Positions 22,881-33,838 of a stretch of DNA of 64,000 bases are shown here, piece after piece. Below the pieces are notes generated by a model, which worked only from the letters and a program-made list of their open reading frames with translations, did not search any database and was not told where the DNA came from. Origin of the DNA: Mesocentrotus franciscanus. Its lineage: Eukaryota; Echinodermata; Echinoidea; Camarodonta; Strongylocentrotidae. Numbering within the stretch: position 1 is the stretch's first letter; each line of letters begins with the position of its first letter. Both the position numbers and the translations under genes were made by a program. Where the stretch lies: the NCBI GenBank assembly GCA_037976565.1, contig CP137684.1, positions 23,611,010 to 23,675,009 on the forward strand, in the 5' to 3' direction.

Positions 22881-22929
22881 CAAAAGGATGATGTAGAGAT
22901 CGCCACTAGTGGCTCGAACTATTGTCAAG

Positions 22930-24590
22930 ACTAGGATAGGAGCAGCATCACCAAACCAATATGTGTGTAGATTAGAGTATAATGCATCTCTGTAGAAAAT
23001 TTGAAAGAAATCTTTCAAGAAATGTGGCAGTTAGAGCGCACAAAAGACCAAAATATGACCTTTGACCCTATAACAGACGGAACACAGGTGGCAGCATCAC
23101 CAAACACTAAAGATGTGTAGATTGTACTAAGACACACCTCCATACAACATTTGAAAGTAATCCGTCAAGAAATGTGGCATTTAGAGCGCATAAAGACATA
23201 TGACCTTTTACCATATAAAAGACGGAAAAATGAGGGCAGCATTGCCCAAAAGTGTAGATGTGTAGATTGTACCAAGAAAATTTGAAAGAAATCCGTCATG
23301 AAATATGTACCTGCAGAGCGCACACTAGACACCCACCAAAATATGACCTATGACCCTATAAAAGACAAAACACTGGAGGCAGCAGGCAGCATCAGCAAAA
23401 TTGTACCAAGATACATCTTCATTCAAAATTGAACAAAATCCCTTGAGAAATGTGGCCTATAGATCGCACACAAACCATCCACAAAAATATGGGCTTTTAC
23501 CCTATAGAAGACGGAACAATGGGGCAGCATCACCAAAAGCTAGAGGTGTGTAGATTATACCAAGATACACCTCCATACTAAATTTGAAAGAAATCCATCA
23601 AGAAATGTGGCATTTAGAGCGCATAAAAGACATATGACCTTTGACCATATAAAAGACGGAACAATGAGGGCAGCATCGCCCAAAAGTGTAGATGAGTAGA
23701 TTGTACCAAGATACATCTCCATACAAAATTTGAAAGAAACCCGTCAAGAAATGTGGCATTTAGAGCTCATAAAAGACATATGACCTTTGACCCTATAAAA
23801 CACGGGACACTCGTGGCAGCATCACCAAAAACTATAGGTGCGTAGATTTTACCAACATACACTTCCATATTCAATTTGAAAGAAATCTGTTAAGAAATGA
23901 TGCAGTTAGACCACACACTAGAGTGCACACAAGATATCTATCAAAATATGACCTTTGACCCTATAAAAGACGGAACACTGGAGGCAGCATCAGCAAAATC
24001 TATAGGCTTGTAGATCGTACCAAGATACACCTTTGTTCAAAATTTGAACAAAATCCCTTGAGATTGAGAAATGTGGCCTATGGAGCGCAAACAAACCATC
24101 CACAAAAATATGGGCTTTTACCCTATAGAAGACGGAACAATGGGGCAGCATCACCAAAAGTTAGAGGTGTGTAGATTATACCAAGATACACCTCCATACA
24201 AAATTTGAAAGAAATCTGTTAAGAAATGATGCAGTTAGACCACACACTAGAGTGCACACAAGATATCTATCAAAATATGACCTTTGACCCTATAAAAGAC
24301 GGAACACTGGAGGCAGCATCAGCAAAATCTATAGGCTTGTAGATCGTACCAAGATACACCTTTGTTCAAAATTTGAACAAAATCCCTTGAGATTGAGAAA
24401 TGTGGCCTATAGAGCGCACACAAACCATCCACAAAAATATGGCCTTTTACCCTATAGAAGACGGAACACTGAGGGCAGCATCACCAAAAGTTATAGGTGT
24501 GTAGATTATACCAAGATACACCTCCATACAAAATTTGAAAGAAATCCGTCAAGGAATGTGGCAGATAGAGCGCACACAAGAATATGACGC
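22930..24590. repeat. Diverged tandem repeat of about 150 bp with TGACCTTTGACC words
   Basis: About ten copies, period roughly 145-165 bp, of a unit containing GCAGCATCACCAAAA, GTGTAGATTATACCAAGATA, AATTTGAAAGAAATCCGTCA, AGAAATGTGGC, AGAGCGCACA and ATATGACCTTTGACCCTATA. Copies near 23450-23570 and 24050-24190 resemble each other more than their neighbours, pointing to a higher-order duplication of two or three units. Confidence 0.85.
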
Positions 24591-24937
24591 GGCGGCGGCG
24601 TAACGCTGCTGAATCAAAGTACCCCACCGGCATACTGCCGGGAGATACAATAATTTCCGCAATGAGATGTATATGTGTGAAAAGCTCCGCTTCTTATTTG
24701 ATGCATAATTTATTATGATTGAATAACAAAATAGAAAGTGGTGGTACCAAAATTTCATTTGCACAAACAAATTGTAACTTTGAGTTAATTTGTAGGGTAG
24801 TAAAGATATTTATTTTGGATAAAGAAACACATCACATAAAAATTAATAATTTTCTCTTTTATGACACTTCATGCATATAAAATGAATGACGTATGCTCGA
24901 GAAGAAGTAAAATGAAATGATGCTTGATTTCTCCCAA
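24591..24937. other. No recognisable gene
   Basis: Begins with a GC-rich stretch (GCGGCGGCGGCG at about 24590) closing the preceding array. The rest is AT-rich and unremarkable. Confidence 0.4.
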
Positions 24938-25150
24938 ATAAGTAGCCATTCAGCTTTCCTAATCTAGCAGCTGACAATGGACCTTATGCTTGAGTGAATT
25001 TACACATAACAAAACAGTGTTTAAGTAGCCCTGTTCAGGGGCTCTTTATTGCTGTATTGGAAACGATGTGAACATAAAGTTTGTGTGAATTCACTTAAGC
25101 ATTAGATCCAATGTTAGCTGCTAAATCAGGAAAGCTGAAATGGCTTCTTA
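24938..25150. mobile_element. Short hairpin-type MITE
   Basis: Inverted arms of about 70 bp at 24938-25007 and 25083-25149: CATTCAGCTTTCCTAATCTA on the left pairs with the complement of the right arm reading CATTTCAGCTTTCCTGATTT. The loop is about 75 bp. No coding content; no clear target duplication was found. Confidence 0.75.
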
Positions 25151-25385
25151 CTCATTTGTCAGAAATCTAGCATATTACGTTATGCATCAAATAAAAGTAC
25201 AGAAGTAGAGCATTTCATACATGTATATCTCATAAAGCAAATTATTATTATGACAGAAAATTTCTGCCCTGAAATCTGGTTTCCTTTTTCTGGGATGCAC
25301 TGTAGATACATAGGTAAATATTGCAGTTATAGATTGAATTCCCACAGCTTGACTTTTCATGTAATCATAAATTTTGCAAACCCTT

Positions 25386-26055
25386 AGATGGGGGTTAATT
25401 GGGACACCTCGGGGTAAACTGGGACACCCATAAGCGTACATTCAATCACAGAAAACAATACCGATATTGCTCATTGCATTATTAATGTCCCAGTTTACCC
25501 CAGATATAAAAAAACAATTGAAATTGATGGCCATACTATTAATTCTAGCTTGCCATCAAGAAATCTTGTATTAAATCATTTTATCACCTCAGAGGATAAT
25601 CACTATCACAAGGGGTATCCACTTGGTTGGGAGATTCCATGACATTTGCTCTGGGGACAATTGCTCCAATGGAAAATCTGCATACTAAGCCAAACATAAA
25701 CTCTAAACCCAAACCTAACACTAACCTTAATCCTTACCTTCCTATTATTCTGAACCAAAAACCCTATCACAACCCTAACCCTATATCTTTGGAGAAAATA
25801 AGACGAGCAATTGTCGCAGGAGCAAATGTCAGATCCCCAGTTGGGAACCGCATAATACAAATCTGAATAAATGTTTAAAAATCAGTAATAAAATTAGTGA
25901 AAATAAGTTGCTTATCCTATACTTGTGTGCAATAGTTTACAGTGGTTGTTGGCATATTTTTCAAAGGCATTGGGTAAAGCCTTTTGCCTGATGTAAATGA
26001 ATTTATCATTGTCTTCTTATTTTTAGAGTGTCCCACTTAACCCCAGTCTCCCTAC
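25386..26055. mobile_element. Non-autonomous DNA element with GGGGTTAA-GGGACA ends
   Basis: The left end (ATGGGGGTTAATTGGGACAC) is matched on the opposite strand at the right end (ACTGGGGTTAAGTGGGACAC). Two further copies of the motif lie inside, at 25409-25427 (direct) and 25486-25505 (inverted), as if a small element duplicated its ends. A second element is nested within. No transposase. Confidence 0.7.
25627..25846. mobile_element. Nested MITE with telomere-like core
   Basis: Arms of about 42 bp at 25627-25668 (GACATTTGCTCTGGGGACAA) and inverted at 25801-25846 (complement GACATTTGCTCCTGCGACAA). Between them, at 25690-25785, is a degenerate run of CCCTAA / CCTAAC words like animal telomere repeat. 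I recall similar elements from marine invertebrates. Confidence 0.75.
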
Positions 26056-27427
26056 ACATGTTATATTATTATTATCATGGGTTTTCAATTTACAGCAAGG
26101 TAACAACATGAGGGACCGCTTTTAATGAGGTACCGCTGATAGCCTGATAAAAAGTCAGCAGTCCTGAAGATCTTGTAGGCCCTATAAACTTTATAACAAG
26201 CATACCGGTACATATTTTATGTACATATAAAAATAATTGCATATAAAGAGCCTAAGTACTACATCACATTTTCCATCTAGATGTATATACCATCTTAACA
26301 GTAAAATGTTGATGGCTAATAATAATAACAATAATAATAATAATACTATGTTGCGTGGAACCCTATATAGCCAGGGTTATTTTAAAACAAAAATGATTTA
26401 CAAATGTTGCTGGGGGGCTACGGCCCCTATGATCTTGGGTGATCGCCGCAAAAATTGGCATGCATGTCAGGTGAAGTGTATAGAATACTATGGTAATTTC
26501 AATTTCTTGAAAAATACACTAATTTGCATATTTATGGTAATTCATGCACTTAAGGTCATAAAATTCACATTTTACCCCTAAACCGCATATTCTTCATATT
26601 CAAACATTCATTTTCACTACATATATCCATTTGGAATAATAATACAACAAAATTTGGAAGAGCCAGGTTATTACTTATGTATCTATTCTTTTGATAATTT
26701 CTTATGTATTTCTTTGTTTTTATAACTTATGTATTGTATTGTATTGTTTTCGTTGTTTTATTTCATTTCTAACTATAATTCAATTATTTTGACCCCAAAA
26801 CAAACACTAAACTATGAACAAGACCAAATAACCAATGTTTTATCTCTTTTATATGTTTTGTACACAAATCACGAAAATGAGCAATTTTTTGGGCTGACAT
26901 GCAAAGACAAAAGGTCACGTGACTTTGTAACGGTAGGTCTGATTTTTCGAAAAATTTGTTTCAAAAGATGCGCAAGACCCAGAAAGAAAAAAAGGTCCTA
27001 AAATTTCAGCGCAAGATTTTTGGCCTTAAAAATTATCTCAAAAATGTAGAGGGGCTTCAAAGCCCCCCCCAGGCTATCATATTGCAAAGTATGAAAGTAA
27101 TCAAACGTTTGGTCTATTTTTTCCACAGCTTAATAACTACAAAACAGTAATCAATAAGTACATTTCTAATCATACTAAGAATGGTCAAGTTGAGTTAATT
27201 AAAGTACTTTTCTAGCTGAGGGCGTCAGTGCAATATAGAAGTGTGTCCAAGTGTGTCTTTTGATAATCTTTTGGAAATTTTGGAAAACGACATAAAGTTT
27301 CAAACAGTTATCAAAGAAAAAAATCAATGCTTTTTTAAAGCAATGTAGTGCTAACCAACAAGAAACAGTGTAAAAGTGTTAAGCAACGTTAAGTAGTTAC
27401 TCAAATTTAAATTTACTCTGAGTGAAA
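26056..27427. other. AT-rich stretch without recognisable genes
   Basis: Contains an AAT/AAC microsatellite at 26318-26346 and two short GC palindromes (GGGGCTACGGCCCC at 26415, GGGGCTTCAAAGCCCC at 27051). Short open frames show no domain and no splice-supported exon. Confidence 0.5.
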
Positions 27428-27429
27428 TA

Positions 27430-28724
27430 CACTGCCCTCCAAAAGTTTGGGGTCACCTGTAATAAGAACGGGTTTGTCACACTCACCAACATTTTATTCA
27501 TCATCGCACTTGTGGTACTGCAATAATTTACTACCAAGCTGAAGAAAAACATCAGCCTTCAAGCTGTCACCAGATTAACCGTTGTAAAAAGTTTCAGGAA
27601 GCCTCATCAATTCCTCCCCGTATGAAATATGCGATTGCCTTTGTTAATGCATGAGTGCTTCCTGAAACAGTTTATAATGGTTACACTAGGCGCATTTATA
27701 CTGTCAAATACCTCATTTTGAAAAATCGCGATTTTTTGTGCACCCGTTTACACTTGTGCCGAAACATCACCGACTGAGCTGCTCAGCGATCTTTTGGCGT
27801 GTTTTGGTTGGTAATGCGCATGCGCGGTCTTCCCAATACAAAATGCTCGATCCATACACAGCGAGTCCAGCACAACAGTCATGCACGTATAACGGTACGT
27901 GTGACTACATGGACTACATGTTACCGCACGTCCTCTACATATGGGACTACATACGCTTCCATGAATGTTTCGCCATGGGTTCGTTGATGACATTGCCTTC
28001 GATTTATTCCCGAAACAACCGTGGGACATAGAATTATGAGAAGATATTTGGAAGAGAGCTTTGATATACTTTGATTTATCACGTACGAAAGTATCGATCT
28101 GGTGTAATGACGGAAAATATGAAAAATACTGAAATATTTTCAGATAAAATAATACAAAAGATTGCGCTTTGTTTCGCTCAGTTTTCGCATATTAAAACAG
28201 GGTTTGACAACTATTTGCAATATTTATGAGTTAGAACAACTCTTCTTCTTCCATTTGACATTTTAATCATTTCATTTGGTGGTTTCTAAAGCGAGATTTT
28301 ACAGTTTAGCCGAGACTCTTTCGTAGCGGTTCAGCGTAAACAAGTTGTTTACTTTGTGCAAATAGGCTTCAAGGACGAAAGCGAGCCACGCTCATAAAAT
28401 CGCGATTTTACAAGAGCGAGCGTTTATACTTGCGAAATACGCCAAAATATGCCAAAAGATCACACTTCGTTTTGGAATGTTTCGGGCTTGGCGTGTTTGC
28501 CGGTAAAGCGTTGTTGCCTTGGTAAACATCGCGGTCAGGCTCCGGTTTGGCATTTTTTGGCGTATTTGGATGACAGTGTAAATGCCCCTACTGGCGCCAA
28601 CTTCAAGGCTGATGTTTACTCTTCACTTTGGTACTTAATTATTGCAGTGCCACAAGTGTGATGATAAATAAAATTCGGTGAAATCAGATCTGATTACAGG
28701 TACCCAATATTTTGGAGGGTAGCA
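27430..28724. mobile_element. Tc1/mariner-like non-autonomous element, about 1.3 kb
   Basis: Flanked by TA (27428-27429, 28725-28726). The ends are CACTGCCCTCCAAAAGTTTG and, on the opposite strand, TGCTACCCTCCAAAATATTG. Inverted repeats extend about 150 bp (both arms share CACTTGTGG, ACTGCAATAATT and AACATCAGCCTT). The CNNTG...CCAAAAGT end style is that of Tc1-like elements. No transposase remains. Confidence 0.8.
27686..28592. mobile_element. Inner inverted-repeat element nested in the Tc1-like element
   Basis: A second pair of inverted ends lies inside: TAGGCGCATTTATACTGTCA on the left and, on the opposite strand at the right, TAGGGGCATTTACACTGTCA. It could be a separate nested insertion or an inner end pair of the host. 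Its interior (CATGCGCATGC-type words) codes for nothing recognisable. Confidence 0.6.
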
Positions 28725-28726
28725 TA

Positions 28727-29065
28727 TATACATGGAAACCTGATGAATCTCTGTCTACTACAAGCTACCCATATGTTTTTATCTAAAATGGAAATCATTT
28801 GAAAAAATTATCACCTCCAAAAATTTAAATGAATACAGTGCTATCCTCCAATAATCAAAATGTATTAATTAATAAAATTCATATTTTCGCATCGAACTCC
28901 CTTTTAGACAAAATTAATAAATGTACATATCTTGAAAGTCAGATCCATTGTGTCCCTTGCAGAATGGAATTCATTTTGTTGACGAATTATGCACTTTTCT
29001 TTACCAAACCATATCTGTCATGGGCGCCTCCAGAATGGAATGTATGGGTTAGCACATTTTCATGC
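28727..29065. other. No recognisable gene
   Basis: Unique-looking AT-rich sequence between two inverted-repeat elements. No domain, RNA or repeat was identified. Confidence 0.4.
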
Positions 29066-30340
29066 TGAACACAACAAAAAATTAACTCCCCCTTAATCCA
29101 AATTGCGTAACTTTTAACGAAAAGGTATTGAGCAAAACAACTTGGCAGGAGTGTTCCTATACTTATTGACTACGGTAACTTTTCTGTGAAGATGTGATTG
29201 ATCCACCGAGTCATGCATGAGTCAGCAAACATTAAAGGTACTATGTCCCATTTGCAGGCCAAAAATGAAAAAGTTAAATTCCAACAGCATTTGAAAGACA
29301 ATACTAATTTAGAACTTCCCTAAAAAAAGGGGGGCTTGAAAAAGTGGGAAAATATCGACTATTAGTTGTCGAATCGACTTAGGAACTATAGAGCCAGTAA
29401 GTAATAGTCTGATTTTTCAGACCATTGTACCGATTGGTCATACATTTTATGCTGCGCAAAGATTCAATCAGTTTGATTTTGGCCATTACAAGAAGTGGGT
29501 TATTGATGTAGACAAATGCTCATGTACCCTTTACAGCTCATTTTATGTATGTTATTACCAAAGATGAAAAAAAGCCAGTCAGTCACCAATAGTGTCTGAC
29601 AGTGAAGTCTAGCAAGTAAACGGGTTTCCTTACATAATTTGAATATTAGGACACTGCTAACTTTAAATTTCACAGATAGGACATACATGACATATTCATA
29701 ATTCCTGCAAAGTTCTACAGAATTTGATGTTGGCTGCAAAAGGGACATAGTATCTTTAAAGGGAAAATTATCACTGTCACTTTTCAAAAGTCATAAGGGT
29801 CATTTTGGGGATTATGTGAAACAAGATTTTAGTAAATTTGGTTTCTGGTGCATGTTTTTGTGTTGTTGTTGTTTATCATCCATTGCTTGACCCCCTAACA
29901 CCTATCCCGACACTTTTTCATTTATTGTCGCGTGAGCACAATTTAAAAAAATCAACCCTTTTGAAATTGCAAAATTTATTCCACTTATTGAAAAAAAGAA
30001 GAAGAAGATATTTCTACCAAAATGTATCATCACATGTTGTGTGAACACAAGAGGTTGTCATCGTGTCTTGGTTGGGTGAGCACACTTTAAAAATCGCGTA
30101 AGAAATGCTAAAATGTACTGTCAAAACAGCATAAAACATAACCATTGTGACTTTTGAAAAGTTACAAATTTGCCTTTGTTTGTTCACTCATGCATTACCC
30201 AATGGAGCAATTTTATTTTCTGAGAAAAGTTACTCAATACGTATAGGAACACTCCTGCCAAGTTATTTTGCTCAAAACCTTTTCTTTAAAAAGCTACGCC
30301 ATTTTGATTAAGGGGGAGTTAATTTTGTTGTTGTGTTCAG
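29066..30340. mobile_element. Inverted-repeat element with a MITE in its left arm
   Basis: The left arm (AATTAACTCCCCCTTAATCC, CTTGGCAGGAGTGTTCCTAT, ATGCATGAGT) is matched in reverse at 30140-30340. The left arm resumes after the inserted TTAA element (CACTTTTCAAAAGTCA at about 29778), which confirms that insertion. Without it the element is about 750 bp. No coding content. Confidence 0.8.
29232..29759 (+). mobile_element. TTAA-bounded MITE, copy 1
   Basis: Bounded by TTAA at 29232-29235 and 29756-29759. The ends are AAGGTACTATGTCCCATTTG and, on the opposite strand, AAGATACTATGTCCCTTTTG. Three copies occur in this window. A TTAA target is typical of piggyBac-type transposition, but no transposase is present. 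Confidence 0.8.
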
Positions 30341-30591
30341 ATAATTGCTTGTTTTCAGGGAAGAATGATTTATTCATTTGCCTATTAATCAGTCGATTTC
30401 CGTTTTTAAATTGTAAAAGATGTAGAACACTCAAAAGATGATGAAAATGGATGTAACTCATTTTTCAGAAAAGTGTGGGTTAACACTATATTGCACCCTC
30501 CTCTCCCTCAATTCCATGTCAAACTTTCTGTAGGATAAAAATAAAACACACACACACGCAGGTAGCATATCCAAAGTACTGATGCACTCCG
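30341..30591. other. Spacer, no recognisable gene
   Basis: AT-rich spacer with a short AC run at 30543-30558. Nothing else supported. Confidence 0.4.
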
Positions 30592-31201
30592 AGTCCAAGT
30601 CCAAGTCTGGAAGTGCTTTATCTGCAGACGTGATGTGATGTGATGTGATGGTTATTTTTTACCTGACTGCTAAGAAAGCATAAATGCTTGTAAGTAAGCA
30701 ACCAGACGGACGACGGCTTAAGGTCCCCTCCGAGGGACCTGGTAGTGAGGATTAATGCCTTACCAAAGGGCACTAGCGCATCGACTTGGTTTCGAACCCA
30801 GGTCACCGGATTACGAGACCACTGCTCTACCAACTGAGCTATCGCGCAGACTTCTGCCCATGTCTCTGAGAAATGAAAAAAGAAAAAAGAAAAAAAGAGA
30901 GTAATATCACAATTTTTTTGTCCGACTGAACACATTGTAAACATTAAACATTCATCATAGACCTGTACACGTAGTTTATTTTATTAGTTGAAACAGATGG
31001 GAACGTAGTCCGGCACTACATCACATTGACATTACCGCTTCAGCCAATTTGAAGTGCCCATACGTATAGTAATTAAAACTTTTAAATTTTCATAACTTTC
31101 TTATATTTAGTCCGATTTAATTGAAACTTTCATCAGTTTGCTTCTCTGATTTTCTGCTTTCATTTAGAGTAGTTGTCTATTTGGGTTGGATATCCCTTTA
31201 A
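30592..31201. repeat. 860-bp unit, copy a (right part only)
   Basis: Matches the right two thirds of the 860-bp unit (from AAGTCTGGAAGTGCTTTA to GGATATCCCTTTAA). It is split by a tRNA-derived SINE at 30630-30845. It ends at the TTAA (31198-31201) where MITE copy 2 begins. Confidence 0.85.
30630..30845 (-). mobile_element. tRNA-derived SINE
   Basis: Read on the minus strand it starts with a tRNA-like head: A-box TAGCTCAGTTGGTAGAGC, an anticodon loop CTCGTAA (CGT, Thr-type), and B-box GGTTCGAAAC. A non-tRNA body of about 120 bp and a tail of ATCAC repeats follow. It is flanked by the 6-bp duplication GCAGAC (30624-30629 and 30846-30851). The undisturbed site exists in the other 860-bp copies (TTTGCAGACTTCTGCC). 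It is not a functional tRNA gene. Confidence 0.9.
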
Positions 31202-31735
31202 AGATACTATGTCTCTTTTGCAGCCAACATCAAATTCTGTAGAACTTTGCACGAATTATGAATATGTCATGTATGTCCTATCTGTGAAATTTAAACGTTA
31301 GCATTGTCCTAATATTCAAATTATGCAAGGAAATCCGTTTACTTGCTAGACTTCACTGTCAGACACTATTGAGTGACTGATTGGCTTTTTCACCTTTGGT
31401 AATAACATACATAAAATGAGCTGTAATGGGTACATGAGCATTTGTCTACATCAATAACCCACTTCTTGTAATGGCCAAAATTAAACTGATTGAATCTTTG
31501 CGCAGCATAAAACGTATGACCATTCGGTACAGTGGTCTGAAAAATCAGACTATTACTTACTGGCTCTATAGCTCCTAAGTCGATTCGACAACTAATAGTC
31601 GTTTTTTTTCCCACTTAAAGACATTTTCAAGCCCCCTCTTTTTTAGGGAAGTTCTAAATTAGTATTGTCTTTTAAATGCCGTTGGAATGTAACCTTTTCA
31701 TTTTTTGGCCTGCAAATGGGACATAGTACCTTTAA
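31198..31735 (-). mobile_element. TTAA-bounded MITE, copy 2 (inverted)
   Basis: The same family as 29232-29759 in the opposite orientation. It sits exactly between two 860-bp units, sharing a TTAA with each. Confidence 0.85.
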
Positions 31736-32593
31736 GTATTTACAGCCTGTCTACATACATGTAGGTCTACACATGTACATGTAGGTCAGGCATTTCAGTT
31801 TGAGTAAAATAAGTCACTTTTTACAGTTTTTAGTTGCACCAAGGAGCTCCTTGGTTGCTCTGATATCACTACTTTCAATGAAAATAACCTTCTACACAGG
31901 AACCCCCCACGGAATTAATCTGCCCCTACATTTGTGTATTTACAAGGCATGTACTAGCATTTAACACCCAGAGAGGAAGATGTAAGGAGTTTAGCATGGA
32001 CATGGGGTCATGAGGTTAAGCCTCTGGCCAAATACCAGTGCCCTCCACAAGGCCACTCCCCAGCCACTGTATGGATACATGGACATCACTGAAAATACAG
32101 TATCCTTTCACTACAGTGGAGCCTAACTAACTCCACTAATGTATGAAAAGGGGAAGTGTGGTTGTCATGAATGACCTAAGAAACTTACAGGCCAAGTCCA
32201 CCTCAACATCAAGTCTGGAAGTGCTTTATTTGCAGACTTCTGCCCATGTCTCTGAGAAATGAAAAAGAAAAAAGAAAAAAGAGAGTAATATCACAATTTT
32301 TTGTCCAACTGAACACATTTTAAACATTAAACATTCATTATACTTTTATAGACCTGTACATGTAGTTTATTTTATAAGTTGAAACAGATGGGAACGTAGT
32401 CCGGCACTACATCACATTGACATTACCGCTTCAGCCAATTTGAAGTGCCCATACGTATAGTAATTACAACTTTTAAATTTTCATAACTTTCTTATATTTA
32501 GTCAGATTTAATTGAAACTTTCATCAGTTTGCTTCTCTGATTTTTCTGCTTTCATTTAGAGTAGTTGTCTATTTGGGTTGGATATCCCTTTAA
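31732..32593. repeat. 860-bp unit, copy b (complete)
   Basis: Runs from TTAAGTATTTACAGCCTGTC to GGATATCCCTTTAA without interruption. It contains TACATGTAGGTC repeats, a purine tract (GAAAAAGAAAAAAG) and no open frame of note. The two ends are not inverted repeats of one another, so it behaves as a tandem unit rather than a classic transposon. Confidence 0.85.
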
Positions 32594-33214
32594 AGCTCAT
32601 ATTCTAGGACAATAAATGTCCATTAATTTGGTACCTACGGCAAGCCTATGTTATTTCGAAGTTGTTCATTTTCATTGCATATCACAAAAATCTTCTAGCT
32701 ACTGGATATCCTCAATTGAAATGTCGAAAAATAGCCTCCTCTCTTTGCCTAGAAAGTCAGTCACGGAGCTGGTCCACTATTTGTGACGTCACGCCCGGGA
32801 CGAGTATATTCACGTACCCGGATGTTCCATAGAAAACATGGGCAGAGAGATACGAATTTCTGCTATTTAGTTTCAAAGTTTAGTTTCATAACTCTATGTA
32901 GAATTCTTCACCTTCCCTAATATTTCATAGTACTAATATCAATTCCCTTTTCAGAATTATGACATAAACAAGCCAACGATGCGATATTAGTCGATATTTT
33001 CACCATGTAATTTTGTTCGAGTGTGTTGAATTTGGTGAGATTGTTTTTGTGTGCTCGGTAAAGTAGATCAGGTTGTTTGGCTTCGTTCGAGTCTTTCTCG
33101 CGTTCGGTCTAGCTCGCTTTATACATATACTTTCGATTCACGTACGGTACATATTATATAATTATATCAATTGATAATTGCTGGAGAGCTTGACCAGAAT
33201 TAAAACGATCTTTT

Positions 33215-33385
33215 ATGGATTTTGAAGAGTTTATGGAGAAAGATGATGAAAGTAATGAAGGAGAAAGGGACGAGAGTGCAGACGAGGATGATGGAAGTTG
33301 GGAGGACGCAAGTACAAGTGGGGGAGAAGACGATAGAGAAGTCGGAGAGCATGTCGACGTTCCTGCAGCCGGGGCCGGGGAGTAG
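33215..33385 (+). pseudogene. Acidic 56-codon open frame, possible transposase N-terminus
   Basis: The frame starts ATGGAT and ends TAG, encoding a peptide beginning MDFEEFMEKDDESNEGERDE. It is rich in Asp, Glu, Gly and Ser, with no cysteines or hydrophobic segment. Acidic N-termini are common in piggyBac-type transposases, and its place inside a TTAA-bounded element fits that, but nothing downstream continues it. It could also be a chance frame in purine-rich DNA. Confidence 0.3.
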
Positions 33386-33416
33386 CGGCAGTAGCACCTA
33401 GCGCTCTAGATCGAAG

Positions 33417-33645
33417 ATTTCTGTCTCTTTCGTTCGTTAGCCTCTGGCTCTGATTTGGGTAGGGTCGGCTCCTCTCTTTAGAGACAGAAGCCGACCATAG
33501 CGACTGCATTGCAAACTACTGCTCGCATCCGAGCAGTAAACTTATGCCCAAAATACTACATTTTACCCGATGCATATCCGATGCATTTATTATTGTAAAT
33601 TAGGCCTAGGCTAAACTACATCGGTTCCACTTACCAGATTGACTG
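33417..33645. repeat. Foldback-family segment (empty site for the SINE at 46.7 kb)
   Basis: Shares TCTCTTTCGTTCGTTAGCCT, GGTCGGCTCCTCTCTTTAGA, CATATCCGATGC and TAGGCCTAGGCT, in order, with 46606-47030. Here the GGCTCCTCTCTTTAG site is intact. Confidence 0.8.
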
Positions 33646-33677
33646 TATGATGCGTTTAAGGGTCTTTTTTCCGGATT

Positions 33678-33838
33678 TTCATCGCCGAAATTGAGCTCCA
33701 TGTTGAAATTCTTGTAGCCGTATTTCAAACTGTTACTGCGCATGGAGGAAGATGACGTTATCCATTGACAGTAACAGTTTAAAATACGGCTGCAAGAATT
33801 TCAACACGGAGCTCAATGACAATTTCGGCGATGTACGT
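33678..33838. repeat. Long hairpin, about 60-bp arms
   Basis: CATCGCCGAAATTGAGCTCC...CAAACTGTTACTG (33678-33738) is inverted at 33772-33838 with a few mismatches; the loop is about 35 bp. A transcript would fold into a stem of about 60 bp. Confidence 0.85.

Noticed and set aside
22485..22934. 149-codon open frame as a gene
   Set aside because: No recognisable domain; it ends inside a tandem repeat, composition is like the surroundings, and no splice sites fit an exon series.
26237..26581. 114-codon frame with an Asn run
   Set aside because: The run comes from an AAT microsatellite; no other support.
27738..28031. Overlapping open frames in both strands in the inner inverted-repeat element
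   Set aside because: Three overlapping frames are open together and none shows a transposase motif.
30774..30845. Functional tRNA-Thr gene
   Set aside because: The tRNA-like part is the head of a SINE with a body, a tail and a target duplication; acceptor-stem pairing is not preserved.
33231..33509. Arg-rich minus-strand frames opposite the acidic frame
   Set aside because: Complement of a purine-rich stretch; no domain.
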